Source of the DNA: Rugalucina vietnamica
Taxonomy: Eukaryota; Mollusca; Bivalvia; Lucinida; Lucinidae
Length of the DNA stretch: 64,000 nucleotides
Direction: 5' to 3'
NCBI GenBank assembly: GCA_964017185.1
Contig: OZ024870.1
Location: 62,226,812 to 62,290,811, forward strand
Within the stretch, counting starts at the first letter, position 1. Every line of letters starts with the position of its first letter. A model generated the notes under the pieces. It did no database searches. It saw nothing but the letters and a program-made list of their open reading frames with translations, and had not been told where the DNA came from. Below are positions 34,101 through 46,100 of this stretch, piece after piece. The translations under genes and the position numbers were made by a program.

Positions 34101-37100
34101 TATATAGCCCCGGGGCAGGGGCAGAAGACCCCCAGGGGCTAAAATTTTTCATTAACATTAATCTCCTGTCCATTTGCCTATTCCCAGTAAGTTTTACCCA
34201 TTAAATAGCATTTTACCATTTTTTCCCATTCAAATGCATTGGCGACCTAAGTTGACCTTGCCGTAAAATAGGTCAAGGTCATCCTATGGTCATGATTTAT
34301 ATAAACTTTGATGGGCCCGCGTTCCCGATGCTACATACCAAGTTTCGTGGAAATCAGCCCACTGGTTCTGGAGAAGATTTTTAAAGGTTTTTGCTATTTA
34401 TAGCCATGGTGGCCATCTTGGTCATGTGACCTGGACCATTTATATAAACTTTAGTTCCCCCTTCCTAAGGGTGCTCCACATGAGGTTTGGCTTTGATTGG
34501 CCAAGCGGTTTCAGAGGAGAAGATCTTTGAAATTGTGGAGGACGGACGACGGACAGACGCCAGAGCATGGGTATACTATAAGCTCACCTGTGAGCCTTCG
34601 GCTCAGGTGAGCTAAAAAGATACTTCTGGTACCTTTCTGCTTGAACTGCCTTTTCTTCTAAATCTGTAAACAGTTTATTCCAATCATCTTCCTCTTTCTT
34701 TAATCTGAAAAAGTAATTTAGTAAATTTACAAACATTTTTTGTAAGATCATGACAATTAACTATGCTTTGTGGGGGATGGGGAATAACTGGTTCTTAATT
34801 CCATTATATATTACATGGCTGATTCTAAACTGCTTTTGTTTATTTGTTGCCTTATCTCCCAGTCAACAGATAATGAGATTTGGTTGCATCACTGCCTCCA
34901 TATTATGGGACGTCTACCCAACATATGGATGTCATCCAAAATGTGGTACAAAACAGTGCAGTAATTGTTCAGCTGACAAGCACCTTACTTTTTTCTCTGG
35001 GATGTACAATGACTTTTTTTTTTCTTCTCAATCTTGAAAATTCAAGTATTAAACATCCACATCAGCTAATATTGTGTCAGAAATGAGCCACTGCATGAGA
35101 AAACCAACACCAGAGGACCAATGGTCCTGTAAACACTCATCTGAGATCTGCTTCATATACCAATAAACATAATTGAATATTATGGTATTTAACCCCAGTG
35201 CAGGGGCAGATGAAGCGATGAAGCCCTTGGGCCATTTTCTTTTTTCAGAATAATCAATATTCTGTCCATTTGCCAATTTCCTGCTGGTTTTTCCCTTCAA
35301 ATAACATTTTCAAAGCAGATGAGCCCCTGGGGTCTTTTTTTTTTTTCAGAATCATTAAATTCCAGTCCTACTGCCCATTTCCTGCAAGACTTTCACTTAA
35401 AATGACATTTTGAAAGTTTTCCCCTTCAAATTTGACGACCTATGTTGACCTTGCCATAAAATAGGTCAAGGTCACCACAGGGTCATGTTTTATATATACA
35501 TTGTAGTACTTCAGCAGGGTTCCCACGCTCCAGCCATATCAAAATTCCCTGACATTTCCCTGACTTTTCCCTGACGAATATCCGATTTTCCCTGACACTT
35601 CATCGACATTTCAACCAATGATTTCCTTCTCATTCAATTGTTTTACCGAACAATTACAATGCAAATGCATAATTATAATACCTATAAAAGTACTGATTTA
35701 TAGTTTTGAATAAACATAACATTTATTATCAAGCATTTTTGGAAATCCAGAAATCCAAAAATGACTGTAAAAGAACTTATTCAATGTACAATGTCAATGT
35801 AACTTGTGATTCTGTTACATAGTTTTCAAATGCTCAGCATGACAGATAATGTGCAAACGAATACTATGCATAAACCAAAACTATTGCTTGTCATTTGTTT
35901 CTTTATAGACAAGTTTGGCTAAACATTCAAGTCGTCAGTTTTTCAATCATGTTAGTACGAAGAACTGATTCCTTTGTAAATAATCAGGAAAATGTAAAAT
36001 ATCTTAAGGTAATAACATGAAGGTCATAGGAATGACACATTTAAAATGCCACTTTAAACACCAATCAAACATACAACACTTGTCATCACATTAAATACAA
36101 GAGTGAATAGATGTATGACCAGCAAGATGATCAGCTTCTATGAAAGAAACAAATCTGTGACATATAAAAGAGAACTTGTCAATTTATTCAGTAAATATAA
36201 AGTCAAACCATACATATCCCAGACCTCTAGAGTTTGAGTCTGACTGTAAAAAGGTAGCAGGCATTGTCGTTCCCGGTCACAACAATGTAGCTTAATCAAC
36301 TTCCTTGATTTTTCCAATGAAGCAGAACACATTTCAGAGGACAACAAAATATGGACCATCACATAAATAAGCATAAAGATATGACACAGTGACGAGCCAA
36401 GAACTGAGAATCTCTTAAATAACTATAACATTTTAAATAAGGCAGTGGCTATTTTGCCGGACCCGGCAAAATAGCCCCTAGGAGCTATTTTGCCGGACCC
36501 GGCAAAATAAGGCAAAATAGTCTGTAGGCTATTTTGCCGGACCCGGCAAAATAGCTATAATATACATATAGGCTATTTTGCCGGACCAAAAACTTAGTTA
36601 AATTTTTGTTTTATTTTTTTTTTTTTATCTACATTTTTTTTAAATTTTATTCACCTATTTATTTGAGATAATTATGTTTTTAAAATAAGAATACACATAC
36701 TGAAAATGTTGATAAAAGACTATATTCAGATACAAATGGGAGTATGGCTGCCATTCAGGGAATCCCTTAAAAAAAGGAGAAAAATTGCTGAAGATTAAAG
36801 TCAGAATACACACAGATGATCCCCAAGAATATATGCTAAGTATAAATCAACACTCATTGGCATTGCAGATAGGGTAACTTTCAGTTGTCTCAAAATGTCA
36901 TTATACCCCCGGTATTTATGCTGACTGGTATATAGCTTTTGCTTTTCCATTCGTCCGTTCCCATGTTAGTTAGTTTGTATGTTTATTTATAATTCCGGAA
37001 CGTTCATAGAATTTATGTCAAATTTTTGGTTAAAATTCTCTAGTGGTGTATATCTTATGAACCAACCATCGGAAACAATTCAGATTTGGACCGTAGGTAC

Positions 37101-40100
37101 CCTATATATAGGTTTGCTGTTTCCATGAGTTCGAATCCGAGGGTCCAATGCCCGGGGGTGGGGTTGGAGGTCAAATCTAGGTCACATTCACAATGCATGT
37201 TAATGTTTCTTCTCTAAGATCATATCTTATAAACGTTCATAGGAATATATTCCTATTTAGATCATATATACTCTGTAGGGTTTGCTTTTAATCCATGGCA
37301 CCAAATCCTGTCTGCCATCCCCAAAGGTGCAGCTAGAGGTCAAAATCTAGGACACTTTTAGAATATGATAGATGCCATGATAAATTTTCTGTAAGTCTAT
37401 ATCTTGACATCCATAAAGTCTTGTCAGAAAGCATTCATACTTAAGACAGTAGGTACCCAGTAAGTGTCAGACTTTTGGGTCCATGTGTGGGGATGGGGCT
37501 AGAGGTCAAAAACTAGAACATCTGGTAATCCAGGGTAGCGGGATCGGTGCTCAAGTTTCCTGGATCTAGCCATGATCAGCTATAAGTCTATTTAAAATTT
37601 CAAAACTCTAGCATTCACCATTCAGAGTTTCAAAAAAGTGACCAACAGACCCACCCACCCAGCCAGCCACATCTCTGCACACAACCCCACTGGCATACAC
37701 CCCAATCAGCAAACACCCATCCCAACACACAGAGCCACACACACAGACAGACAAGCCAAAGCCAACATGTATGCCCTTCCAACTTTACCGAAGTTGGGTC
37801 ATAAAAAAGGCACAAAAAGCAACCTATTGATTGAGAAATATCTCGAATAAATAAATAGATAAATAAAACAAAAATGTAGATTAGAATACCCTACAAAATA
37901 TGAAATAAAATTTTTAATAAGTATTTGGTCCGGCAAAATAGCCTATAAGTCCAATATAGCTATTTTACCGGGTCTGGCAAAATAGCTCCTAGGGACTTAT
38001 AATTTTGCCGGGTCCGGCAAAATAGCTCCTGGGGGCTATTTTGCCGGGTCCGGCAAAATAGCCACTGCCTTTAAATAAATAGAAATAATTTGAATGAAAA
38101 CAGAAACATTAGAAACTGCCTTAGCCTTTAAAGACCCAATGCAAATTTCCCTGACAATGTTTCAAAATTCCCTGACATTTCCCTGACTTTTGCCTCATTT
38201 TTTAAATTTCCCTGACACTCATCAAAATTCCCTGACATTTCCCTGACTTTTGTAAAATTCCATTTTTCCCTGACTTTTCCCTGACGCGTGAGAACCCTGA
38301 CTTGAGTCATCCATTTTTTTCATGCAAAGTTTCGTTGAAATCGGTTCACCAGTTCTGGAGAAGAAGATATTTTAAGGTTTTTTACCATATATGGGCATGG
38401 CAGCCATCTTGGTCATGTGACCTGGATTATTTATATATACATTGGTTCCCACTTCCTATAGATGCTTCATATAAAATTTGGCTTTGATTGGCCAAGTGGT
38501 TTCAGAGAAAAAAATCTTTGAAAAGTGTGTATGGACGACAGACCGGCCAAGGTCAAGAGATGACCTTGACCTAAATTAATCGTATACCTTCATCTAATCC
38601 ATTAGTTGTTTGCATCTACCACTTTTCAGATCTCAGGCTGCAATAGTTTTGCAAAAAATAGCTAATTTCCACTTTTCCCATTATAAGTCTATGGAAACTT
38701 AAAGTTACCATAGCAACCAGAGTTCTTATCCGACTGGAATAAAAAGCACAAATTATGTAGAGGCTACTGTCAGGAACATGTATACAAAGTACAGGATTCA
38801 TCCACTTGACAGTTTCTGAGGAGAAGATTTTTGAATGTTTTTTTTTCTTCAAAATTTTGCCCTTTATGGGGCCCCAGCAACCAATCAAAATAAAGGAATA
38901 GGACAAAACTCGCAAGAAAAGTCAAACACTACTCAATAAACATTTCTGCAAAAACAAAATTCAAATGTCTGCAATTTTAGCGGAAAAATAGCTGATTTCC
39001 ACTTTTCCCATTATAAGTCTATGGAAACTTTAAGTTGCCATAGCAACCAGAGTTCTTATCCGCTTGGAATAAAAAACACAAATTATGTAGAGGCCACTGT
39101 CAGGAACATGTATACAAAGTATAGGCTTCATCCCCTTGACAGTTTCTGAGAAGAAGATTTTTGAATGTTTTTCGAAATTTTGCCCTACATGGGGCCCCTG
39201 CAACCAATCAAAATGAAGGATTATGACAAAAGTCACATGAAACGTAGAGGACTACTCAATAAACATTTCTGCAAAAACAAAATTCAAATATCTCCATCAA
39301 GACAGCAAAAACTGGCAATTTTCACTTTTTTCCATTTTAAGTCTATGGGAAGCATAAGTTGCCATAGCAACCAGAGTCCTTATCCGATCAAAACAAAAAA
39401 CACAATTATTCTTTCCCCCTACCTGTAGATGGTGTATGTGCAATATGAGAACAATCGGCCCAGCAGTTTCAGAGAAGAAGATCTTTGAAATTGTGGACGA
39501 CGACGGACGGACGACAGACAGACGCCGGAGCATGGGTATACTATAAGCTCACCTATGAGCCTTTGGCTCAGGTGAGCTAAAAATGCTTGTGCGACAACAA
39601 AGGTGCAGATCAGCTTCACGGTAACCGCTAAGCTGATCAGCGTCTATGTTTTTGCTACGCAGATAGTACAATTCCTCTTCTACTTATATCCAAAGTTTCA
39701 AGCTTCTAGCTTTGTTCTGTGGCTGTACAGCCTGGCTTGTGTCAGACCGTGTTGGGAACCCAAATTGTTGGTTTTCTCATGCACAGGCTCAAATGATAAT
39801 AAACCCCTTAGACAGGCTTTATCAAGAGAAATAATATGAAACTATGTTCAAGTTACCTGTTTATTCTAACTTCATACTCTTCAATCATGGCGTCCATTTC
39901 AAGGTTCTCAGGGTTAGGCAGACGGCTACAAAATACAATACAAAATTGGTCCTTTCTTTGTCAAATTGTGTTATAAAAGTAAGAACTCCATAGCAGTCAG
40001 ACCTGGGGCATTACGACAATTCAATTTCAGTAATTGAGCCGACTCGTGGGAAAACCAACAATGTGGTTTCCAAACAGGTCTGAAACAAACCGGCCTGTAC

Positions 40101-43100
40101 AGCTATAGAAGCAGGCTAGAAGCTTGAAATTTTGGAGTTAAGTAGATGAGAAATTGTACTATCCGAGTAGCGAAAACAAAGGCGCTGATCAGCTTCGCGG
40201 TTACCGCGAAGCTGATCTGCGCCTTTGTTTTCGCCTATGCAGATTGTTGGTTTTCCCATGAGGCGGCTCAATTTATTAGAAACCTTACTATAATCACACT
40301 ATGGAATTGACTCTTTGCTTACCCAATATAAACATAAGGCTCTACTGTTCGCCAACACAAGCTGCAATGTCATTGAAAAATAAAACCAATTAAAAAAAGT
40401 AGCTTGTCGACCCTTAAAACTGGGCTCATCTATTTGACAATGGCGAGAAAGTCCATTCATCACACATGGCTTAAACTTTAATATGAATCACAGTTAATTT
40501 AAGACTGGGAAAGGAAAAATTTTACTCCTTATTAAATGCCCTTGTCATCAATTTTCCATCATTTCTAGATGGAGTCTTTCTTTCTGATATGAGCTGCATC
40601 GTGGGAAAACCATGCATATGCAAAAACAAAGGTGCAGATCAGATTCGCAGTAACTGCGAAGCTGATCAGCGCCTTTGTTTTCGCTACAAGGATAGTACAA
40701 TTCCTCCTCTACTTAAAGCCAAAATTTCAAGCCTCTAGCTTGCTTCTGTGCTTGTACAGCTCGGTTTGTGTCAGACCTGTTCGGAAACCAAATTGTTGAT
40801 TCTCTCATGATGCGGCTCATATGGAATCTCAGGTCATAAAATCAGCACATTATACATATACAACTTCCATTATATCCAATCAACTTACTCCCCGGTATTA
40901 CAAACTGCAGCCATGGCTTCCTTCATCTCTGGCTTACTGAGGCAATCCTCCAGCAGCTGGGGAACTGAAGTATAGAAACAATAGGAGTAAAAGTCTCATC
41001 AGTGGTAACAAAATTATATTTATCAGCTGGCTTCCGTTCAATGAAAAAAAATATAATGTTTTTATTTGTGGCAAAGATTCCAAGGTAACCAAATGTCTAA
41101 ATGCTACTGTGCTGTTTTACTTCAGCTTTGTAAGGCTCATTATTGCATAAATACCCATGTCACACGATATTAACAGCCATATATGTATGGCAATTCTCAT
41201 GAGCGTATGCTACATGGCTTTTGTTATGCTTGTTACAGGGCCTCTTGCAAAAATTGACGTCATCACGTAACATGCATTTGATTTGTTTTATTGTGATGTC
41301 ATGATGACTTTGAAGTTTGCCCAGTTATCAGCATTTTAAACGTCTTTAGCTAACATCATTTTTCCGCACCATTTTAGGTTCATGAATTTTTGGAAAATCT
41401 GGATAATTTCTTCAAATTTTTGCATGAAATAGTTGTATAATGCAATAATAATGATCAACTAGAAATGCGTGTTTGTAAAACACTATGCCCCCAACTGTAA
41501 GCTTGATTTTCAAATTTTGTTTTCAAAGGGACTTAACTCAAAAAGGGGCATAACTCTGATATGAAAAAAATATGGGTCAGCTATTTTTCATGAGGAATAT
41601 TTGTATGAAATTTCAAAATCCTAGCATGCACCATTAAGCTTCAAATTTCACCGAAAAGTGGAATAATCAATCAAATTTTCAAAATTCTGTAATTTTGTCA
41701 AAATTTAAGGCAAAGTTCTCTACAGTTAATCAGGTGATCTACTCTTCAGCCCCATTCAGTATGCCAAATATGAAGGCTCTAGCTCAAATACAGGCCGACT
41801 TCGCTATCTCAAACTCGGTTGTCTCGAAAACCCCACTTATGTCGAAGTGATCTCCCACTCCCGAGCGTCTGTCCCTATATGTTATTGTATTTCAACCTTG
41901 CTTGTGTCGAACTCGTTATGGCGAAAACCCGGCTGTGTCGAAGTGATAATTCGATCCCCACAGAAAAAAATCTATTAGATTCACCCTGTCTGTGTCGAAC
42001 TTTGAAATCGAAAATTATCGCTCAGACTTCATGATAAAAAGGAAGCTGTAGAAAACTAAAAGACGATGGTCATTTTAGTCAATTTTCGGAACTGCATTTT
42101 TCACATTAGCAAATTGATACAAAGTCCGAAAAAATATAAAAAAGACAAATTTACCTCTAATGAAATTTTTTAATCCACTGAAATTTGTCATTTAATCCAT
42201 CAAAATTTTAGTTTCATTTTCACTTTTCCATGCCATATCCGATAATTACACACAACAATAGGGTTAATTGATTTGGTCAGCCACTTTGTGTAAACCAATT
42301 GACCTTGAACCGTAATACATCACACTACAGGAGCGCTTGATTAGACAATAAAGCAGTTATCGGCGCCTTTGAAATTTAATTGTTTGAACACTGTTAAGCG
42401 GCGGCGTTTGATGTTAGCTATCAGAGGCATTCTTTAACTGGCACAATATCGTCTCAAAATTAGTGTCATAATTGAGTAGCTCAGACTTTGATATTTAAAG
42501 GCCGCCATGTTATGCATTTGATATTCAAACCTTTATGATGTCTACACTGTCTAATGCCGAGAAATCTCTAGTGCAAAATGGACTTACAAATCGCTAGTGC
42601 TAAATGGACTAGGTAACATGCGCTACATGTATAGCGATGAATGCACGTTTGGTTTTACAAATCACGAGTGCTAAATTGGACGGTGTAACATGTGCTACAC
42701 GTTGAACTACGAATGCATGTTTGTGTTTTGTGCTCTTGTTTGTGCATTTTATTTGTTATTCATGTGCGTTAAACTTTTATATAACATGTATTGAAAAAAT
42801 AAAACAAAGTGTACTGTTTTTGTTGCCTTTATTTCATTACCAATTTAATAGAAACAGCGTTACTACAGTCATGCTCCAAAATGTGTTGTTGAAACGTTGA
42901 TTCTATTAATAGCGTAGATCGTACTTGACAATTTTCATGTCTCGTCACAATTTGTTTATCTCGAACTTCGGAAAACTCAAAGTGGTTTCTCAATTCCCCT
43001 TGATTTCGAGATAGCGAAGTCGGCCTGTACTTCTTGAGATATCTTGCACACAAGATTTTCAAATTTTGTTTTCAAATGCAAATAACTCAGAAAAGGGGCA

Positions 43101-46100
43101 TAACACTGATATGAAAAAAAAATATGAGTCAACTATTTTTTCATGAGGAATATTTCTATGAAATTTCAAAACCCTAGCATGCACCATTAAAGAATTTGAA
43201 ATTTCACCGAAACGTGGAATAATCAATCAAATTTTCAAAATTCTTTAATTTTGTCAAAATTTAGAGTTAAGTTCTCAAAAGTTAATCAGGTGATCTACTC
43301 TTCAGCCCCAATCAGTATGCCAAATATGAAGGCTTTAGCTCAAATACTTCTTGAGATGTCTTGGACACAAGATTTTCAAATTTTGTTTCCAAAGGGAAAC
43401 AACTCAAAAAAGGGGCATAACTCGGATATGAAAAAAAAAAATATGGGTCAACTATTTTTTCATGAGGAACATGTGTATGAAATTTCAAATCTCTAGCATG
43501 CACCATTCAAAAGTATCAAAAAAGTGTAACAGACGCACGTACGTACGTACACACACAGAGACAGATAAGCCAAAAGCAATACGCCCTTCCAACTTTTCCA
43601 AAGTTGGGGGCATAATCATGTTTTTTCTGTTGCATTAACATCTGCTGGGCCCCTCTGGAGGGTTGAAACCCTCGGCTTTCAAGCCCAGCAGATGTTAATG
43701 CACAGAAAACCATGTTCGATCCCTATATTGATAGTATTTGTCTGGCATTATTTCAAATGTCTAACATGGCGGCCCCCGTGGCCGAGCGGTTAAGAGCGCT
43801 GTTTCTTAATCACACCGCTGTGTCTGGTGTGGGTTCGAGCCCCGCTCTGACCACGTGAGACAAGCCAAGTTCTGCCTCTGGGTGTGTCAGGTGGTTTTTC
43901 TCAGTGTTCTCCCGTTTTCGCCCCACCTACTGATTGGCTCGTCTCATATGATAGTACAAGCCCTCTTCTTGATAAATTCAAAATTTCAAACTTCTAGCCT
44001 GCTTCTGCGACTGTACAGGCTGGTTTGTGTTGGATCTAGTTGGAAACAAATTTTTCATGCGAAGGCTCAACTGTTGCTCCAGAATCTGACACTTTACCAA
44101 CAAGTTCAAAGACTAAGTGTAAACCTACCATTTTTAAGATACTGCTTCTCGTCCTCGGTGTCACAGTCTTGGGCTACATGATCAACAGCACACTGAAATA
44201 TATAGAAGTTCATAAATATTTATGTACATGTACCAGTTAACTTTTAAGACTATAGTAAACATCCTTAAATATGAGATTGAGAACTACTAGTAACTGGTGG
44301 GATGTTAGGAATCCTTTTTAAAGGAATAAAGCATTAAATATGATAAACAGTCAGATATGTTGTGACACAAGAAAAAATTACCATTGTGATTTCAGACCTG
44401 GCCCAGCAGATAGATGGGGTTGTTCAGCCAAACTGCAAATCTTGACAAAAAAATTTTCAGAGTTCCCTAAAATGTTTGATTTTTTCAATATAAATATTTT
44501 TTTTTTTTTTTTTTCAAAAACATTTCCACTGCGAAATTAAAAAATTCACTTGGAACACAAAAAGACAAACCTGTACACATAATTTGCATAGTTCTTCTAT
44601 TCTTTGTTCTGGTGACAGATTGTTATCTATAGACTTATGAAGATCTGAAATTGCAAATAAGCAGTAAAATTTGTATACCTCAAAAAGTGTTATAACCACA
44701 CGTGTATTAACTTTTGCGGGAATACATAACGTCATTGATGACGTCCGTAACAACAATGTTTTAGGTCCACTTATAAAACCATGAAATCATATTTTAAAAG
44801 TCATATGATAAAACGAATCTTACACTCGAAGTCATTTCATATGAAATTTATAAAACTCACCAAAGGCTCGTTTAATAAATTTCATATGAAATGAACACTT
44901 TTGTAAGATCCTCTATATAACGCCCTTTGTTATAACACGGTTTTGGATATAACATGGACAGATGCTGGACCCCAAATGCTCATTTTTAGACTGATTTTGC
45001 TATATCTATACATTTTACCCTCCTTTTAATATGGATTGGATAGCTAACATGAAATGGGCTTGGATCTTCACAATAGTGTTATAAAGAGATTGTGATGTAT
45101 TTAACAAATACAATTCAATCTCATTAAAACACGCCTCACTATAATGCATTTTTCAATATAACATGACCATGTCATCATTGTCATGGCTCCCAAACTGATT
45201 ACATGTATTTTGCTATCTGACTTAGTGTGTAACCTCACTATAACAAGGTTTCACTTATAACATGGTCTGTTTCTTTGGGCATTATAATGAGGCTGACCTG
45301 TAGTAAAAGGCAAAAAAAAAACAAACAAAAAAGCTGTTGTTGTTGTTTCTGATTTAAAAGCTCAATAGAGATTATATTGTCAGATTGCTAGCCTATCTTC
45401 CTTGCTGAGACAAAATACACTTTTGTCAAGATTGTTTTTAAAGAATATTGAAATTGCAAAGACAGTTGTTCTTGGGCTGCTGCTCAAACAAGCAGTGCCT
45501 GTCGGTCAAAACCAGCAAAATTACATTCTGACAAACAAAATATTTTATTCTGTCAGACAATGTCTGGCAAAAATTACCAAAATTACAATGTATATAACAT
45601 TAAGAACTAGAATTTGTTTTCTATGTGAAAACTGATGTCTCCCCCCTTTCTATGTGCATGTCCAAAATATGCAAGCAAGAGTTATAGTTCTTGTGCATCA
45701 CATATCCTGTCATTCTGTTTTATAAGTGTACCAAGTTTCATTGAAATATCTCTTACGGTTTTCAAGTTATAGAGCAGCGCGAAATTGTATGGAAAATAAT
45801 CAAAGGGAAATAACTCAAAAGATATGAAAGCAAGACTAATGATTCTTCTGCATGACACATCGTCTCGTCATGCTTTATAAGTGTACCATGTTTCATTGAA
45901 AAATCTCTAATGGTTTTTGAGCAGGAGCCTATAATATCTCACGGGGCTATCACCTGGTGTAAGCCTTATGCTTAGGAAGACAGAGGTCTATTGGCTGTTG
46001 TTCCCAGCAGGGATTTCAACGTATCTGTCAGTTTAAAAGGTTCATTTCAAAGAAAGTCGTGTCCTGGGAACTTTTCCAGCATTTAATTTAAAGTGTTTTC

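Larger units (their letters stand above)
36441..38069. mobile_element. Mutator-like non-autonomous element with palindrome-array ends
   Basis: Ends GGCAGTGGC / GCCACTGCC, with the 9-bp duplication TTTAAATAA at 36432-36440 and 38070-38078. Each end holds three or four palindromes of the type GGCTATTTTGCCGG / CCGGCAAAATAGCC (36446-36595 and 37928-38065). The middle contains pieces of families E and F. The 9-bp duplication is typical of Mutator-like elements. No transposase is visible. Confidence 0.82.
35515..38299. mobile_element. hAT-like non-autonomous element inside family D
   Basis: Ends CAGGGTTCCCACGC and GCGTGAGAACCCTG. Both subterminal regions carry repeated TTCCCTGACATTTCCCTGAC words. 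The flanks ACTTCAG and ACTTGAG look like a decayed 8-bp duplication. Its middle is split by the element at 36441-38069. No transposase is seen. Confidence 0.75.
35110..39582 (+). mobile_element. Family D element, copy 2, carrying further insertions
   Basis: 5' end CCAGAGGACCAATGGTCCTG; 3' end GAGCCTTTGGCTCAGGTGAG preceded by GACGGACGGACGAC. The left core unit is interrupted at 35515 by a hAT-like element. After it (38300 on) come one D unit and three units of about 330 bp carrying TTGCCATAGCAACCAGAGT (38640-39480). Confidence 0.82.
35085..39790 (+). mobile_element. Family A MITE split by a 4.47-kb family D insertion
   Basis: The 5' piece is 35085-35109 (GAGCCACTGCATGAGAAAAC) and the 3' piece 39583-39790. 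AAAT at 35081-35084 and again at 39791-39794 is the target duplication of the MITE, on either side of the whole nest, which shows that both pieces belong to one copy. Confidence 0.88.
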
